This document shows positions 41,806 to 52,961 of a stretch of 64,000 bases of DNA, piece after piece. Source of the DNA: Roridomyces roridus. Lineage: Eukaryota; Basidiomycota; Agaricomycetes; Agaricales; Mycenaceae. Numbering within the stretch: the stretch's first letter is position 1; the number at the start of each line of letters is the position of its first letter. Made by a program: the position numbers and the translations under genes. Under the pieces are notes generated by a model that worked only from the letters and a program-made list of their open reading frames with translations, did no database searches and was not told where the DNA came from. The stretch covers positions 1-64,000 of the forward strand of contig JARKIF010000176.1 of the NCBI GenBank assembly GCA_029378245.1. The letters are read 5' to 3'.

Positions 41806-44255
41806 ATGAACGACCAACCTCATCTCAATTGGTCCTTCTTCCACCAATCAACTTCTCCTGGAACTCCTCAGTATGATTCTGTCCCCTGCATTGATTAAAC
41901 CTTGAGCGCCCAGCAGATATCCGGGCGCCTTCTTGCCCGGCGCGCAGCACACGACTATCCACGGAGGAAGCTTTGCCAGTAATGTCCATATTCATCAGCT
42001 GTTCCCCGCTCCACAGGGTACGAACAAGCTCTTCCTGACGAGCTTTATCTGATCGTCCGCGAAAGACGGTTACAGGCGGATACCACGGGGTGACATCCGT
42101 CTCCTACGGGAGATCCGCCTCGATAAACATGAGCGTGGTGTGGTACACTGTTCCGAGCGCCGCAACTTCGCACGTCGGATGCTCGCTGCTAAAGTGCATC
42201 CAATGGAGTCGGAGAAGGCAGTCGTTTTGTATGACGGAAGCAATGCCGAAGCGGTATGTCAGGTTTCTTCCCCTTATCTTATCCCACACAGTAATGCCCT
42301 GCATAGGAGCGATGGAAATATGTTGAACAGCATTCAAAGTTCTGGTGCGTTCTTGACCACATTATCCGGTCCCGTCTGAAACTATCACAAAGGCATCCAA
42401 ACATATTGCAAATTTTTGGATTCGCCGATCATCGTGGCAGCTATGCTGTAGTGACTCATGAGGGTCAGTTCACGCATAGCAAATGTCTGAGTTTCACCTG
42501 ATATCTGCTAGATCTCATGCCGTACCGCGAGTTCATGGCACTGCATCGTCCATCGCCGGTCATGACAGTTTACCTGATTGTGTGCTGGGTGCGTTGGTGT
42601 ATTTCCCATTTTCTGATTGCTGAACCAGCGTGGCGCCCCAGAGCCTTGACTCGGTGAGTGTTTTTCTGCGTGCCTACAGTCTCGGTTAGAACAACGGACA
42701 GAGTTCCCTGCGTGCATTTGCGCAAAGAGACCCTGCGTATTCGTCATCGAAAATCCACAGATTATTGGAGATTGATGATTGCACGGAGTGGATTCGGTGC
42801 TCGACTGGACGTCTCTGTGTCGAACTCGAGCCCAGTGGCATTGAGTCACCCCCGTGGACAGTGTTCTTACCTGATCTGCCCGTGGATGCCCCACTGGTGC
42901 TCAATAACCCAGATTTTGAAATACAAGCAGTCCAGATGTTGACAGAGGATGTATACCGGGGGATCTGCCAATCTTGGCTTTCGAATGGGCATCAACTGGG
43001 TCTTTTCAATCAGGCCGAGGTTCGGGTTGGCGTGCTGGCATTTTTCCCGCTCGGTGTGCAAATCGAGGTGCCCGGGCACATTGTGGCATCCCCCCCGGTG
43101 TTTGACAAGTCTGTCAATTTATACAACCAGGGGTCCTGGACCTATGATTCTTCCTATTGTTCCCCGGACTCTGTCAATGTCTCAGGATGGACAAGGTGCG
43201 ATGAGCCTGGAATCCACCGGAGCTTGACTGATTACATACGGAGGTTCAATAGATGGCATTTGACTGATGCTGCACACATTTTGCTTGACATATGGCCCAA
43301 GAACTATTGGCTACCACAGGCCAATTATATTTTTCGACAAATACAGGTGACTTCCAATCACGAGAAATATGGTGATCTGAATTCCTGGTTTCGATTGAAG
43401 TGCACCGACTTACCTCATACACAAGTTTTTGTTCACAACATGTGGTTCCACCTGAGTGTATCAAAAGCAAGAGACTCAGGTGGCCCGAAAGGGTATCTGT
43501 TTGTGTGTCCTCCGGATCATCTACGCACGGGTCCAGACTCATTCGCGTGGCCACAATGCCCGTGGTTCTGGTCTATGGATCCAAATGGCGACCAGCCGTT
43601 GACCGAGAAAGATGCGCTGCGTCTCGGATTTCCCGGGGTTCAGATGGAAATCAAGGTATACGGGTTCTCTTGGCCTTCCAGTGTGTATGAAGGATTACGA
43701 ACATTTCACGCGGCGAAGGGAATTGACCCCGAGAGTCAGGAGCTCGCTCGGCAGCTTGAGCTTCCATTACTCGAGGTTTCCGGCGAGGGATCCCCGCTGT
43801 TCTCAAATGGTTGGGTTTAAACTGATGGTATTCACATTCCACTGATGCTTCAACCAGTAACGGATGAGGTGACAATGTCCATCCTTGAGTGCCTTGACCC
43901 GGTTGGCAGACAGGCCAGGCAGGTCGCACGAGCAGCACGGGTTCTTGAGTTTGCCGAGTGGAAGAAAGCAAATAGTCAGATCGCGGAACGAAATATGGAG
44001 AAGCAATTGCGGTTCGAAGCAGACAAGATGGCGTGGCATGCTCACTGGGAGCGAAGAAACGGGCCTCGTGAGGAGTTGGCAAAGGCGAAATGGATGGACT
44101 ACAAGCCAGAGATCAGATTATGCCGGGGGATCAAGATGTTGAACGGCGAAGATTGGGAACAGCGCGAGGAAGAGGATGGTGGAGAACAAGAAGGCGGAGG
44201 CAGTGGCAGACAAAATCGCCGCCGTACAAGACATCGTGGGGCTTCACCATATTGA
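41806..44255 (+). pseudogene. PKL3, kinase-like family gene with one frameshift
   Basis: Starts MNDQPHLNWSFFHQS. Spliced exons give HRYPGAFLPGAQHTTIHGG, YRRIPRGDIRLLREIRL, MLAAKVHPMESEKAVVLYDG, HPNILQIFGFADHRG and LMPYREFMALHRPSPVMTVY, all with GT-AG introns equivalent to PKL2. The C-terminal domain runs WIRCSTGRLCVELEPSG through YWLPQANYIFRQIQVTSNHE to GSPLFSNG. There a change of TGGTTTCAA to TGGGTTTAA adds a base and creates a stop at 43818-43820. The tail (LDPVGRQARQ to RTRHRGASPY) remains open from 43845 to 44255. Only this break was found, so it is a young pseudogene, or a functional protein lacking the charged tail. Confidence 0.7.
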
Positions 44256-44312
44256 ATGTCAGCGGCTGTAACTTCGATTACCGTATATTGAGAGATACCT
44301 GTTGGGAATCTG

Positions 44313-45673
44313 GGATTATAGCACTTCCTGCTTTGCCACCCTTGAGAATATTCTGGAACATGAGATCCAGCCGGGTTGGAAGTTGGCGTCGCTCCGCACG
44401 ATACTGTCTGTTGCTGCTCGTTACGACTGGGAAATCAAGGTCTTTGATTTCTCGGCAGCATTTCTCAACGGCGAGTTCTCCGAGGATGAAGAGATTTTTA
44501 TGGAGCAAGCTCCCTTTCACTCCAACGGCAGCTCCGATGAGGTTGTCCGTCTTCAACGCACGATCTACGGCTTGAAGCAATCTAGCCGCAAGTGGTACGA
44601 GAAGTCGACGGCATCTCTCGCGACGCTCGGCATCCACCCACTCCACTCTGACCATGCTGTCTACCGTGTAGTTCGAGGTGGAGACCTCACGCTGCTCGCT
44701 ATTCACATCGACGACAGTACAATTACTGGGAACTCACCGACGTTGATTGAGGAAATTCAACAGGAGATTGCCGGGATGTTCAAGATTACGATGTTGGGTT
44801 CGATTAGCTGGCTTCTTGGAATGGAGGTCAAGCGAAATCGTGAGAAGGGGACGTTGGCGTTATCACAGACAACATACGTGGACACGTTGCTGTCAAGATT
44901 CAACATGGCGGATTGTAAACCCGTCTCGGTACCCCTCGATCCCACGGTTCAACTTACACGTGAACAATGCCCTGTGGATTCAGAGGCAGCGTCTGCGATG
45001 CGGAGCATCCCGTATCGTGAACTTATTGGCGGACTTGTTTGGCTGGCGACGGCTACTCGACCAGACCTTGCATTTACCGTTTGTGTGTTGTCTCGCTTCA
45101 TTGATAACCCTGGACTTCCCCACTAGACGGCGGCGAAGAGGGTACTTCAATATTTGAAGGGGACACGCACGTTGGCGTTGGTTTACAGCATGTCTGACTC
45201 CACGCTTGGACTGGACATCTACGCAGATGCGGATGGAATGTCATTGGAGAATCGCTTTCCGATTTCGGGTTACGCTTTTGTGTTGAACGGAGCGGCGGTG
45301 TCATGGTCATCGAAACAACAGGAAAGTGTTTCGCTTTCCACCACGGAGGCCGAATACATTGCGGTGACTTACACTGCCAAGGAGGCTATCTGGTTCCGTT
45401 ACTTCATGGGCGAACTCTTTGGACAGGTGGATTTCCCGTTCATCATTTACAACGACAACCAGTCAGCAATATCACTTGCGCATGCCGAACTTGGACAGTT
45501 CCACGCACGCACCAAGCATATTGATATACGCTACCATTTTATTCGGGAGCAGATCGAGAGTGTTTATTGTCCGACGGCGGAGATGACCGCGGATATTTTT
45601 ACGCAGGCGCTGACCGCTTTCAAGTTCAAACCTCTAGTTGGATTACTGGGGTTGATTCTGGTTTGAGGGGGAG
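44313..45673 (+). pseudogene. Ty1/copia reverse transcriptase-RNase H fragment
   Basis: Lacks Gag, protease and integrase. RT motifs occur in order: FDFSAAFLNGEF, QRTIYGLKQSSRKWYE, HIDDSTITG (the YVDD active-site box in variant form), ISWLLGMEVKR, YRELIGGLVWLATATRPDLA. A TGG to TAG change gives a stop at 45124-45126 in a Trp position. RNase H follows with DIYADADGM, SWSSKQQESVSLSTTEAEYI, DNQSAISLAHAEL and RTKHIDIRYHFIREQ, ending at 45666. The left break joins PKL3 3' flank. A purine tract and TGTTGGAATATGG (LTR start) follow at once. It is inactive because of its truncation and the stop. Confidence 0.88.
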
Positions 45674-45841
45674 TGTTGGAATATGGACAAACCAGATGCG
45701 CATGTGACCGCGTCGAGGTTGTTGCTACGGGCAGCCACAGTCCTGTGCGCGTTGCTGTTGAGTGACCTCGTTGCTACTATGACTGAGCTCGTTGCTAGAT
45801 GACTGATGTGCTTGCTTATGTGACGAGGACCTCGGGAGGTA
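45674..45841 (+). repeat. First part of a copia 3' LTR, split by a mariner element
   Basis: Begins TGTTGGAATATGGACAAACC after GAGGGGGAG. It is interrupted at the TA dinucleotide 45840-45841 by the mariner element. The second half probably resumes at 48292. Confidence 0.65.
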
Positions 45842-46137
45842 CACTGACACGGAATATGTAATGGATCACGTCATCTCAAAATTTGTGCGGCTTGCTCTGC
45901 CACAAGGACGGCTATACACAGTCTGTTCTGGGTACTATTAAGGACACTAGGGGGCCTAGTATCTACCACTGTGAAGTCGAGTCCAGACGTGCTTTTGTTT
46001 GTGAGCAGTGACGTAGTTGGCACGAACATGTGATCCAGTTCTTTTTCTGCATTTGGAAATGCCGCACTTTTCATCTCATACCACAACCACAACACACCCG
46101 CTCTAGCTCAAACTGCACACACACTATCCTCACCATC

Positions 46138-46904
46138 ATGCCCTACACCTCCGCTGCAAAGAAGGCCACCATTGTCACCCTAAGGGAGGAGGGATACTCG
46201 GAAAGAGAGGTTGCGAGAAAGAGAATGTTGCGCCCGCAACCGTCTCCAGGATCACCAATCGGTATGGCCCAACTCACGACTACGAGGCTGTGGGTGTCAA
46301 GAAGGGTCGTCCATCCAAGTTCGGGCCGAAGGACATCCGCAGGGCTCTCTATTTGCTGTCAAGCAGGGAGGCCAAGAATGCATCCGACCTTCAGCGGCGC
46401 TTTTTCCCCCATGTCCATGTGGATATGGTCCGCAAAGCGCTCAAGAACAGTGGTCTCATGGCCTATGTTCGTCAATCCAAGCCCCTCCTCACAAAGCAGC
46501 ACATTGCGAAGCGTTTGGACTGGGGGGAGAAGCATTGTTACTGGACAGCCGACAATTGGGGGCGGTGATATTCTCAGATGAGTCCAGATTCAATCTCATC
46601 GGGTCGGATGGTCGTGAGTGGTGTTGGAGGAAGCCAGGGGAGGCTTTCGATGCCAAATACACTCACACGTGCTGGCGTCGGGCGTCTTCATCGTGTGGAC
46701 GGCATCATGGATCGGTTCCAATATGTCGATATCCTGACCGAGTCCCTCCTGGGCATCATCCAGGACCACAATCTCGACCCTGCCAACATCTATTTTCAAC
46801 AAGACGGCGATCCAAAGCACACTTCGGGGCATACTCGTGGGTTCCTTGAACTCGAAGGGCTCGATGAGCTCCCGTGGCAAGGGGGCACCGGGATCGAAAT
46901 TTGA
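46138..46904 (+). pseudogene. Tc1/mariner transposase, frameshifted and truncated
   Basis: The start MPYTSAAKKATIVTLREEGY is a helix-turn-helix start typical of the family. A one-base loss near 46222 shifts the frame into NVAPATVSRITNRYGP and VGVKKGRPSKFGPKDIRRAL, a second helix-turn-helix. The catalytic domain shows FSDESRFNLIGSDG (first Asp), a frameshift near 46690, then RVDGIMDRFQYVDIL and FQQDGDPKHTS (second Asp). The expected LPWP.QSPDLNPIE region with the third acidic residue is missing: LDELPWQ is followed by unrelated sequence and a stop near 46902. Transposition activity is lost. Confidence 0.85.
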
Positions 46905-47242
46905 GGGATATGTTTCCCAAGAGGCCCCGGGGGCATGCAAATAGACGCTGAGACGTTCATCAGTAGCTTCCCAATGGCAAATATTCGTGTACAAGTGCGC
47001 CAGATTGGTTCCAAATGAAGGTGCGCCGACTTGAATGACTTGAAATGTGCGGCGAGGCGTGATGAGGCACGGAAGCCACGTAGAACTGCAGATACAAGTG
47101 CTGGCTGTCCGCACAGTACACGGGGCCTGAAGACACTTGCGCAAAATGGGGTGTACGTCCAGCCTCACCCGTGCGGTGCAGGAGGCTGGGCGGCGGTACA
47201 TGTCGAGGCTCAGGATGAGTTCCAGAGGTCGGAGATGACCAG

Positions 47243-47545
47243 TTGGAGTCGAAAGGGCATTTCTGCGGGCGTTACGTGGTGTTGGATGTTAAGAATCCCG
47301 TTGAAATGGCCCGAGACGGGTGGAGTGCTGTCATGTATGGACTCCGCTTTCCAGCCGCCGATGGCGGACAACGGGCACCGAATGAGAGAGAAATGGTTCG
47401 GGGGGTGTCAAAAATGTATTTGGAAGGGTATAGACTCATTGAGGTATGTAGGGGGAGCAATAATGGATGGGCTGAAAAAGTTGCCGAAACCTATGTGACG
47501 GCGAGCCCTCGTTCAAGGCGAAGGCGGAGTGTAGAACCACGGTGA
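47243..47545 (+). other. Unrecognised open frame inside the mariner element
   Basis: About 100 codons, with VVLDVKNPVEMARDGWSAVM and VSKMYLEGYRLIEVCRGSNN. The composition looks like coding sequence but no family is recognised, and no ATG is certain. It could be captured host DNA, a second element gene, or chance. Confidence 0.3.
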
Positions 47546-48293
47546 GAGGGGTAAGTAAAGATAAGGTGTATGTGTACGCACCACATGAGCCATTTCCGCC
47601 ACTGCCACTCTCCATCCCCGCGAAAAATTTCAAAATGTTTGGCTTCCAGAAACAGGCGGTGCACAAAGGTTGGCCTCAAAGACGACGAGCAAAATGGCTA
47701 AATACAAGTTAGTACCGTCAATAGGGTACATAGACTATGCTCACTGAAAGTTCGGACGTGGTACCGGGCAGAGTGCGTCCGCTACAAAGGGGTCAATCCG
47801 ACGTCTTTTGTGCAAGATTTTGCTGCTTGGGGGAGAATATTGGGTCGTATAGCGGCATTTAGGGGATGATCCGCAGGTGGTGCATGGAGCGAGGGATAGC
47901 CCAGGGTCCGCAGAGCAGTACGAGCCCAAGAAGTCGTGAATTGGCCGGGTGGTCGTCGAGAAAGAGGCAATGGAGTGCAAGCGATGCCACATCCAAAATA
48001 AGAAGTCACGTTTGTCGGACCTACCTCCCGGTCGCCAAGGACCACACATCACGGCAACTCAATCAATCAACCCCAAATTTGGTCTCCGAGGACGCATGTA
48101 CATCCTTTCCAATGTGCCACAACACTAACTTGGGGGCTTGTATGAGGCTAGTGGCCGGATGGCTAGGCTGGCCGGTTAGGCAGTCTCAGATAATATGACC
48201 ATATAAGTTTGGGTCTGGCCCCGCGCGCGGGCCCGAGCTAGAGCAAAACATTTTTGACATGACGTGATCCATTACATATTCCGTGTCAGTGTA

Positions 48294-48740
48294 GTCTCGG
48301 CACAGTGCACACGGTTTCTAAGTGTTGGGTGGTCGAACCAACGGGGGAACTGGCGTAAGAGTAGGATTGACCGAGAAAACTAACTACGTTACAGGCCAGG
48401 GATTTATACTACGAAGGTGGGTGAGGTAATGAAACGGATGATAGACCAAGGAGCGGCATAGCGCGCCACCGTGAAACAAGTACAGCCCGTGAACAACAAG
48501 GGAATGTGGCGTGCGCGGAGCGCCGGGAAGTAGGTCAATAGAAAAGTAATTAGCGAGCATGTAAATATGATCAAAGGCAGCCAGCGTAACCGTTGCAGCT
48601 TACTGAGACTGTTCTCTTGTATTCTACGTTGTTCTTTAGTCTTGGTAATGTACATTTACTTGGGGTATAAAAGGCCTACTGTATCTAGTCAGTAGACATC
48701 GAATTATCAAATTATTTATCTCCCCCCATCTGCACCATCA
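48294..48740 (+). repeat. Probable second part of the split copia LTR
   Basis: Follows the TA duplication. GGGGTATAAAAGGCC near 48663 is a good TATA box placed about 75 bases before an LTR-like end, TGCACCATCA. The end point is tentative because no second LTR copy is present for comparison. Confidence 0.45.
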
Positions 48741-49744
48741 GGAAAACCAGGGGACACTGCATAGCACTGGAGAGTGCTGCATAGTGCCATAGTGCCCATA
48801 GACACATCCCCGCTATGCAGCACTATGCAGCACTATGCAGTAGCTCTTTGCCGACGCTTAATCTGGACAGTTCCAAAATTAAGTCTTTCTCAAATCTTTC
48901 TCTGGATTCCCGGACAGCGCAGCTGCGCAATATACCGGTGAGACAGAAAGGTAGAAATGGCAATGTATGAATTTAACTATCTAATACAGTATCGGCAGGA
49001 ATCTACAACTCGTCTACAACGCGCAGTTGGCGCACGGGAACGATCAAGGAACGATACATACGAACAAGATAGCATGCAAGTAGACGAACCTCAAGTCTTG
49101 ACATGCGGGCAGTAATACCACGGTACATCGTCAATCGAACGCACTCAACGGCCGGGACGTGAACTAATGTACTTTGAAACCAACTGCTCAGGACTCGGAG
49201 TCAGCGGGTACTCACAAACGGGCACGGATGGACGAACCTAAGCAAGTAGCCGCGGGGATTGGCGTCAAACACGTGCTTGAGGATGGTGGAGTCGAAGAAG
49301 TTGGGAGGAGACTCGGGGGAGGTGGCACAGGATACGAACTCACTGCTTAAATAGCTGCCAGGATTGTTGTGTCAGCCGTGTCAACTCGAAACGGACAATA
49401 TGTCAAGCCACGAAGCGACAGAGATGCCATAGTGACCCATAGTGGCCATAGTACTACACAGTGCTATGGCCACTATGGCAGCTATGGCTCGCTTGGTGTT
49501 TTCCTGATGACGAACACACCCCATTTTCTACAAAACCCTGTGCCTACACCCCGGCGGAATGCAGTGAATCCTGCGCTCACTCCCGTTCCGCAGACTTCCA
49601 TTCACTGATAGGGCATGGCAAAAATGGATTCAATGTTCACTGCCTCGCATGGCTGTACTTCTGGCGCCTAATGTTTCACAGCATCATCAATATATTTACA
49701 CGTCCCACAGGCTGTCCCCCTTCTTCTCTCCTCCCACCACGACG
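48741..49744. other. Palindrome-rich stretch and PKL4 upstream flank
   Basis: CACTATGCAG and GCATAGTGCC words crowd 48757-48842, and related CCATAGTG/CACTATGG words crowd 49426-49488, in part as inverted copies. They may be the arms of another foldback element of about 730 bases. From about 49560 the sequence matches the upstream flanks of PKL2 and PKL3 (AATCCTGCGCTCACTC, TTCACTGCCTCGCATGGCTG). No CCG copy lies upstream of PKL4. Confidence 0.45.
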
Positions 49745-50132
49745 ATGGACGACCAACCTCATCTCAATTGGTCCTTGTTCCACCAATCAACTTCTCCTGG
49801 AACTCCTCAGTATGATCCCGTCCCCTGCATCGACCAAACCTTGAGCGCCCAGCAGATACCCGGGCGCCTTCTTCCCCGGCGCGCAGCACACGACCATCCA
49901 CGGAGGAAGCTTTGCTAGCAGTGTCCAGATTCATCAACACTTGCCTGCCCTACAGGGTACGTTGACTGCCTCACTTCTAACGGACTTCATTTGACCGTGC
50001 GCGATCTCAAGATGATTACAGACGGATACCACGGGGTGATATTCGTCTCCTACGGGAGATCCGCCTCAATGAACATGAGCCTGGTGTGGTACACCGCTCC
50101 GAGCGCCGCCACATCGCACGTCGAATGCTCGC

Positions 50133-50582
50133 TAGGGATGAACACCGCCCGTCTACGGGTAACGGCCGTCAATCTTACGGCTTGAGACGGTTACGGGCCG
50201 TCAAAAAGACGGCCGTCTTTTTCACATTTCAATGGGTCCGACGGGACGGGACGGCAAAATTGACGGGTACGGGCCGTCAAAAGACGGGTCCCGTACGAAT
50301 GTCATCAAAGTGCCCACACTAGCACATTGTCAACACCTGCTTGCGCCGGTTGTCCGACCACCGGCTGAACAGAGTCCGGTCAAAAATACCTCTGATCCGT
50401 CCATCACGGATGCCAACCCGTAGACGGCCCGTCAATCTGTGAGATTGACGGGACGGACGGCAGTGTTGCCATCCCGTACCCGTCCCGTATATTTTTTCGG
50501 GGAAGGGCCCGACGGGGACGGGTACGTACCCGTGTACGGACAGCCGTCAAACGGGTTGACACGGGTACGGTGTGCATCCCTA
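50133..50582. mobile_element. hAT-like miniature element in PKL4 exon 3
   Basis: Ends TAGGGATGAACACCG and, in reverse complement, TAGGGATGCACACCGTACCC. The 8-base duplication ATGCTCGC is perfect (50125-50132 and 50583-50590). Comparison with PKL3 shows the uninterrupted target. The interior is full of ACGGGxCCG, GACGGG and GTACGGG words in both directions. There is no coding frame. The tips and 8-base duplication fit the hAT superfamily. Confidence 0.85.
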
Positions 50583-52274
50583 ATGCTCGCTGCGAAAGTG
50601 CATCCAATGGAGTCGGAGAAAGCGGTCGTTTTGTATGACGGAAGCAATGCCGAAGAGGTATGTCAGGTCTCTTCCCCTTATCTTTTCTCACACAGTAATG
50701 CCTTGCATAGGAGCGACGGAAATATGTTGAACGGCATTCAAAGTTCTGGTGCGTTCTTGACCTCATTCTCCGGTCCCCGTCCGACAAGTTCACAAAGGCA
50801 TCCAAATCTATTGCAGATTTTTGGATTGGCCAATCATTGTGGTAGCTATGCTGTAGTGACTCACGAAGGTCAGCTCTTGGGTTGCATATCTCTGAATGAA
50901 GTACGGCTGATATCAGCTAGATCTCATGCCGTACCGCGAGTTCATGGCACTGCATCGTCCGTCACCGGTCATGACAGTTTACTTGATTGCGTGCTGGGTG
51001 CGTTGGTACATTTCCCATTTTCTCGTCGCTTACCCAGCGTGGTGCCCCAGAACCTTGACTGGGTAAGTGGGTTTTCACAGTGATGGGCCCTACTTGAACA
51101 AGGTACAGCACTCCGTGGATGCATTTGGGGTAGGACATCTTGCGCATTACCATCCAAAACTTACAGATTGCGTCAGGGAAATATCACCTATGATCAGACC
51201 GAGTGGATTCGGCGTTCGACTGGCCGTCTCTGTGTAGAGCTCGAGCCCAGCGGCGTGGAAAACCCGCCGGGTACATGGGTCCTCTCACCTCGCCTCCCCG
51301 TGGATGCCCCACTGGGGCTCAATAACCCAGATTTTGAAACACACGCAGTTCAGATTTTGACAGAGGGTGTTTACCGGGGCATATGCATGTCTGGCCTTGA
51401 AAATTGGCATGAACTGGGTCTTTTCAAGCAGGCCGAGGTTCGGGTTGGCGTGCTAGCATTTTTCCCGCTCGGTGTACAGGCCAAGGTTTCCGCGGACATT
51501 GTGGCATCCCCCCCGGTATTGGACGAGTCCGTCGATGTATACTACCCGGTTTCCTGGAACTGCTATTGTTCTCGCTTTTACCCCCCAGACTCTGTCAATG
51601 TTTCAGGATGGACAAGGTGCGATGAGCCTGGAACCCACTGGAGCATGACTGATTACATATTGAGGTTCAATATATGGCATTTGACTGATGCTACAGTCAT
51701 TAGGCTTAACATCTGGCTCAAGGGCTATTGACTACCACAGGCCAATCATATATTTCAACAAATGCAGGTGACTTCCAATCACGAGAAATATGGTGATCTC
51801 ATTTGTTGGTTTGGCTTGAAATGCCCCGACTTACATCATACACAAGTTTTTGTTGACACAGTCGATTTCTGGCTGACCTTCTCAAACGCCACAAACTCAG
51901 GTGGCCCGGGGGGCTATCTGTTTTTATGTCCTCCGAAGCATCTGCGAACTGGTCCCGACTCATTCGCGTGGCCACAATGCCCGTGGTTCTGGTCTATGGA
52001 TCCAAATGGTGACCATCCCCTGACCGAGAAGGAGGGCCTGCGTCTCGGATTTCCCCGGATTCAGATGGAAATCGAAGTATCTGGGTGCTCTTGGCCTTCC
52101 AGTGTGTATGAAGGATTACGAACATTTCACGCGGCCAAGGGATTTGACCCAGACAGCCAGGGCTCGCACAGCAGCTTGGTTTTCCATTGCTCGAGGTTTC
52201 TGGCGAGGGAACCCCGCTGTTCTCCAATGGTGGGTTTCAAACTGTTTACCTTCACACTCCACTGATGCTTCAAC

Positions 52275-52510
52275 CTAGTCTCTTACAACCAGACACTATA
52301 ACATATTAACTCGTACCTCGTTGTGTTACGGCGGCGGTCGACTTTTACGGTGATTTAGCGTCAAGTTGGAGCGCAGTGAGCGAGACAGAGGCCGCAGGAA
52401 CGAGTCGAAAGGATGGGTGGGGTGCAGTGATAGAGTGATCACAATTCAAAGTCCGCACTTTACGGCATTTGCACGACACCTATCAATGGGCCGCGATCAA
52501 CTACAGACTA
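52275..52510. mobile_element. 236-base insertion in PKL4 with 8-base duplication
   Basis: GCTTCAAC is present on both sides (52267-52274 and 52511-52518), and in PKL2 it occurs once at the equivalent place (ACTGATGCTTCAACCAGTAT). The tips are CTAGTCTC and, reversed, TAGTCTGTAG, so the inverted repeat is short. It is non-coding. It is probably another hAT-type miniature element, unlike the one at 50133 in sequence. Confidence 0.75.
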
Positions 52511-52722
52511 GCTTCAACCAGTATCCGATGAGTCGCAAATATTCATTCCTGAATGCTTCGACCCGGTCGGAAAATAAGCCAGAAAACAAGCCAGACAGGT
52601 CGCACGAGCGGCACGGGTTCTTGAGCTTGCCGAGTGGAAGAAAACTAATCATCAGATCGCGGAACGAAATATGGACTGGAAATGTCGGTTCGGAGCAGAC
52701 ACGGTGGCGTGGCAGGCGAGTG

Positions 52723-52961
52723 TGACCACCCAGGTCTGCAGTGTTACAACGGATGGACCCCAGCGCATCAGTTGGAGTGAGAGCTTCTACCTGAGGCTAC
52801 GATGGCCGAAAATAGCTTCCAAACAAAACTTTTCACTTATTTATCCGTAGAACTTTGTGCACTTGCTTTCGAATTGCTTTGCTTATCCAACCTACATCTA
52901 TGTAGAGTCGAGTAAATTTCTAGTTGATATCCTGACCTTATTTTATTTGTACTACGCAGGT
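52723..52961. other. Short gap between PKL4 and the monooxygenase gene
   Basis: AT-richer sequence with no frame of note. It probably contains the monooxygenase 3' untranslated region, since that gene ends at 52962 on the minus strand. Confidence 0.4.

Larger units (their letters stand above)
45842..48291 (+). mobile_element. Tc1/mariner element, 2450 bases
   Basis: Perfect 33-base terminal inverted repeats (45842-45874 and 48259-48291) begin CACTGACACGGAATATGTAA, and TA flanks both sides (45840-45841 and 48292-48293), the classic mariner target duplication. A broken transposase lies in the left half. The right half (about 46905-48258) does not resemble transposase and contains an unrecognised frame at 47243-47545. 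The element sits inside a copia 3' LTR, so it inserted later. Perfect ends with a dead gene suggest mobilisation by another copy. Confidence 0.9.
49745..52722 (+). pseudogene. PKL4, kinase-like gene broken by two insertions
   Basis: Starts MDDQPHLNWSLFHQSTSPGT. Exon 2 has RYPGAFFPGAQHTTIHGGSF, exon 3 YRRIPRGDIRLLREIRLNEH up to RRMLA, where a 450-base element (50133-50582) interrupts it. Reading resumes at AKVHPMESEKAVVLYDG, then RHPNLLQIFGLANHCG. The C-terminal domain is readable (WIRRSTGRLCVELEPSG, FETHAVQILTEGVYRGICM, GYLFLCPPKHLRTGPDSFAW), but LKGY is followed by TGA at 51729-51731 where other copies have Trp. A small deletion near 52160 shifts the frame, and a second element (52275-52510) follows. 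The tail stops matching at about 52722. It is clearly dead. Confidence 0.8.
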
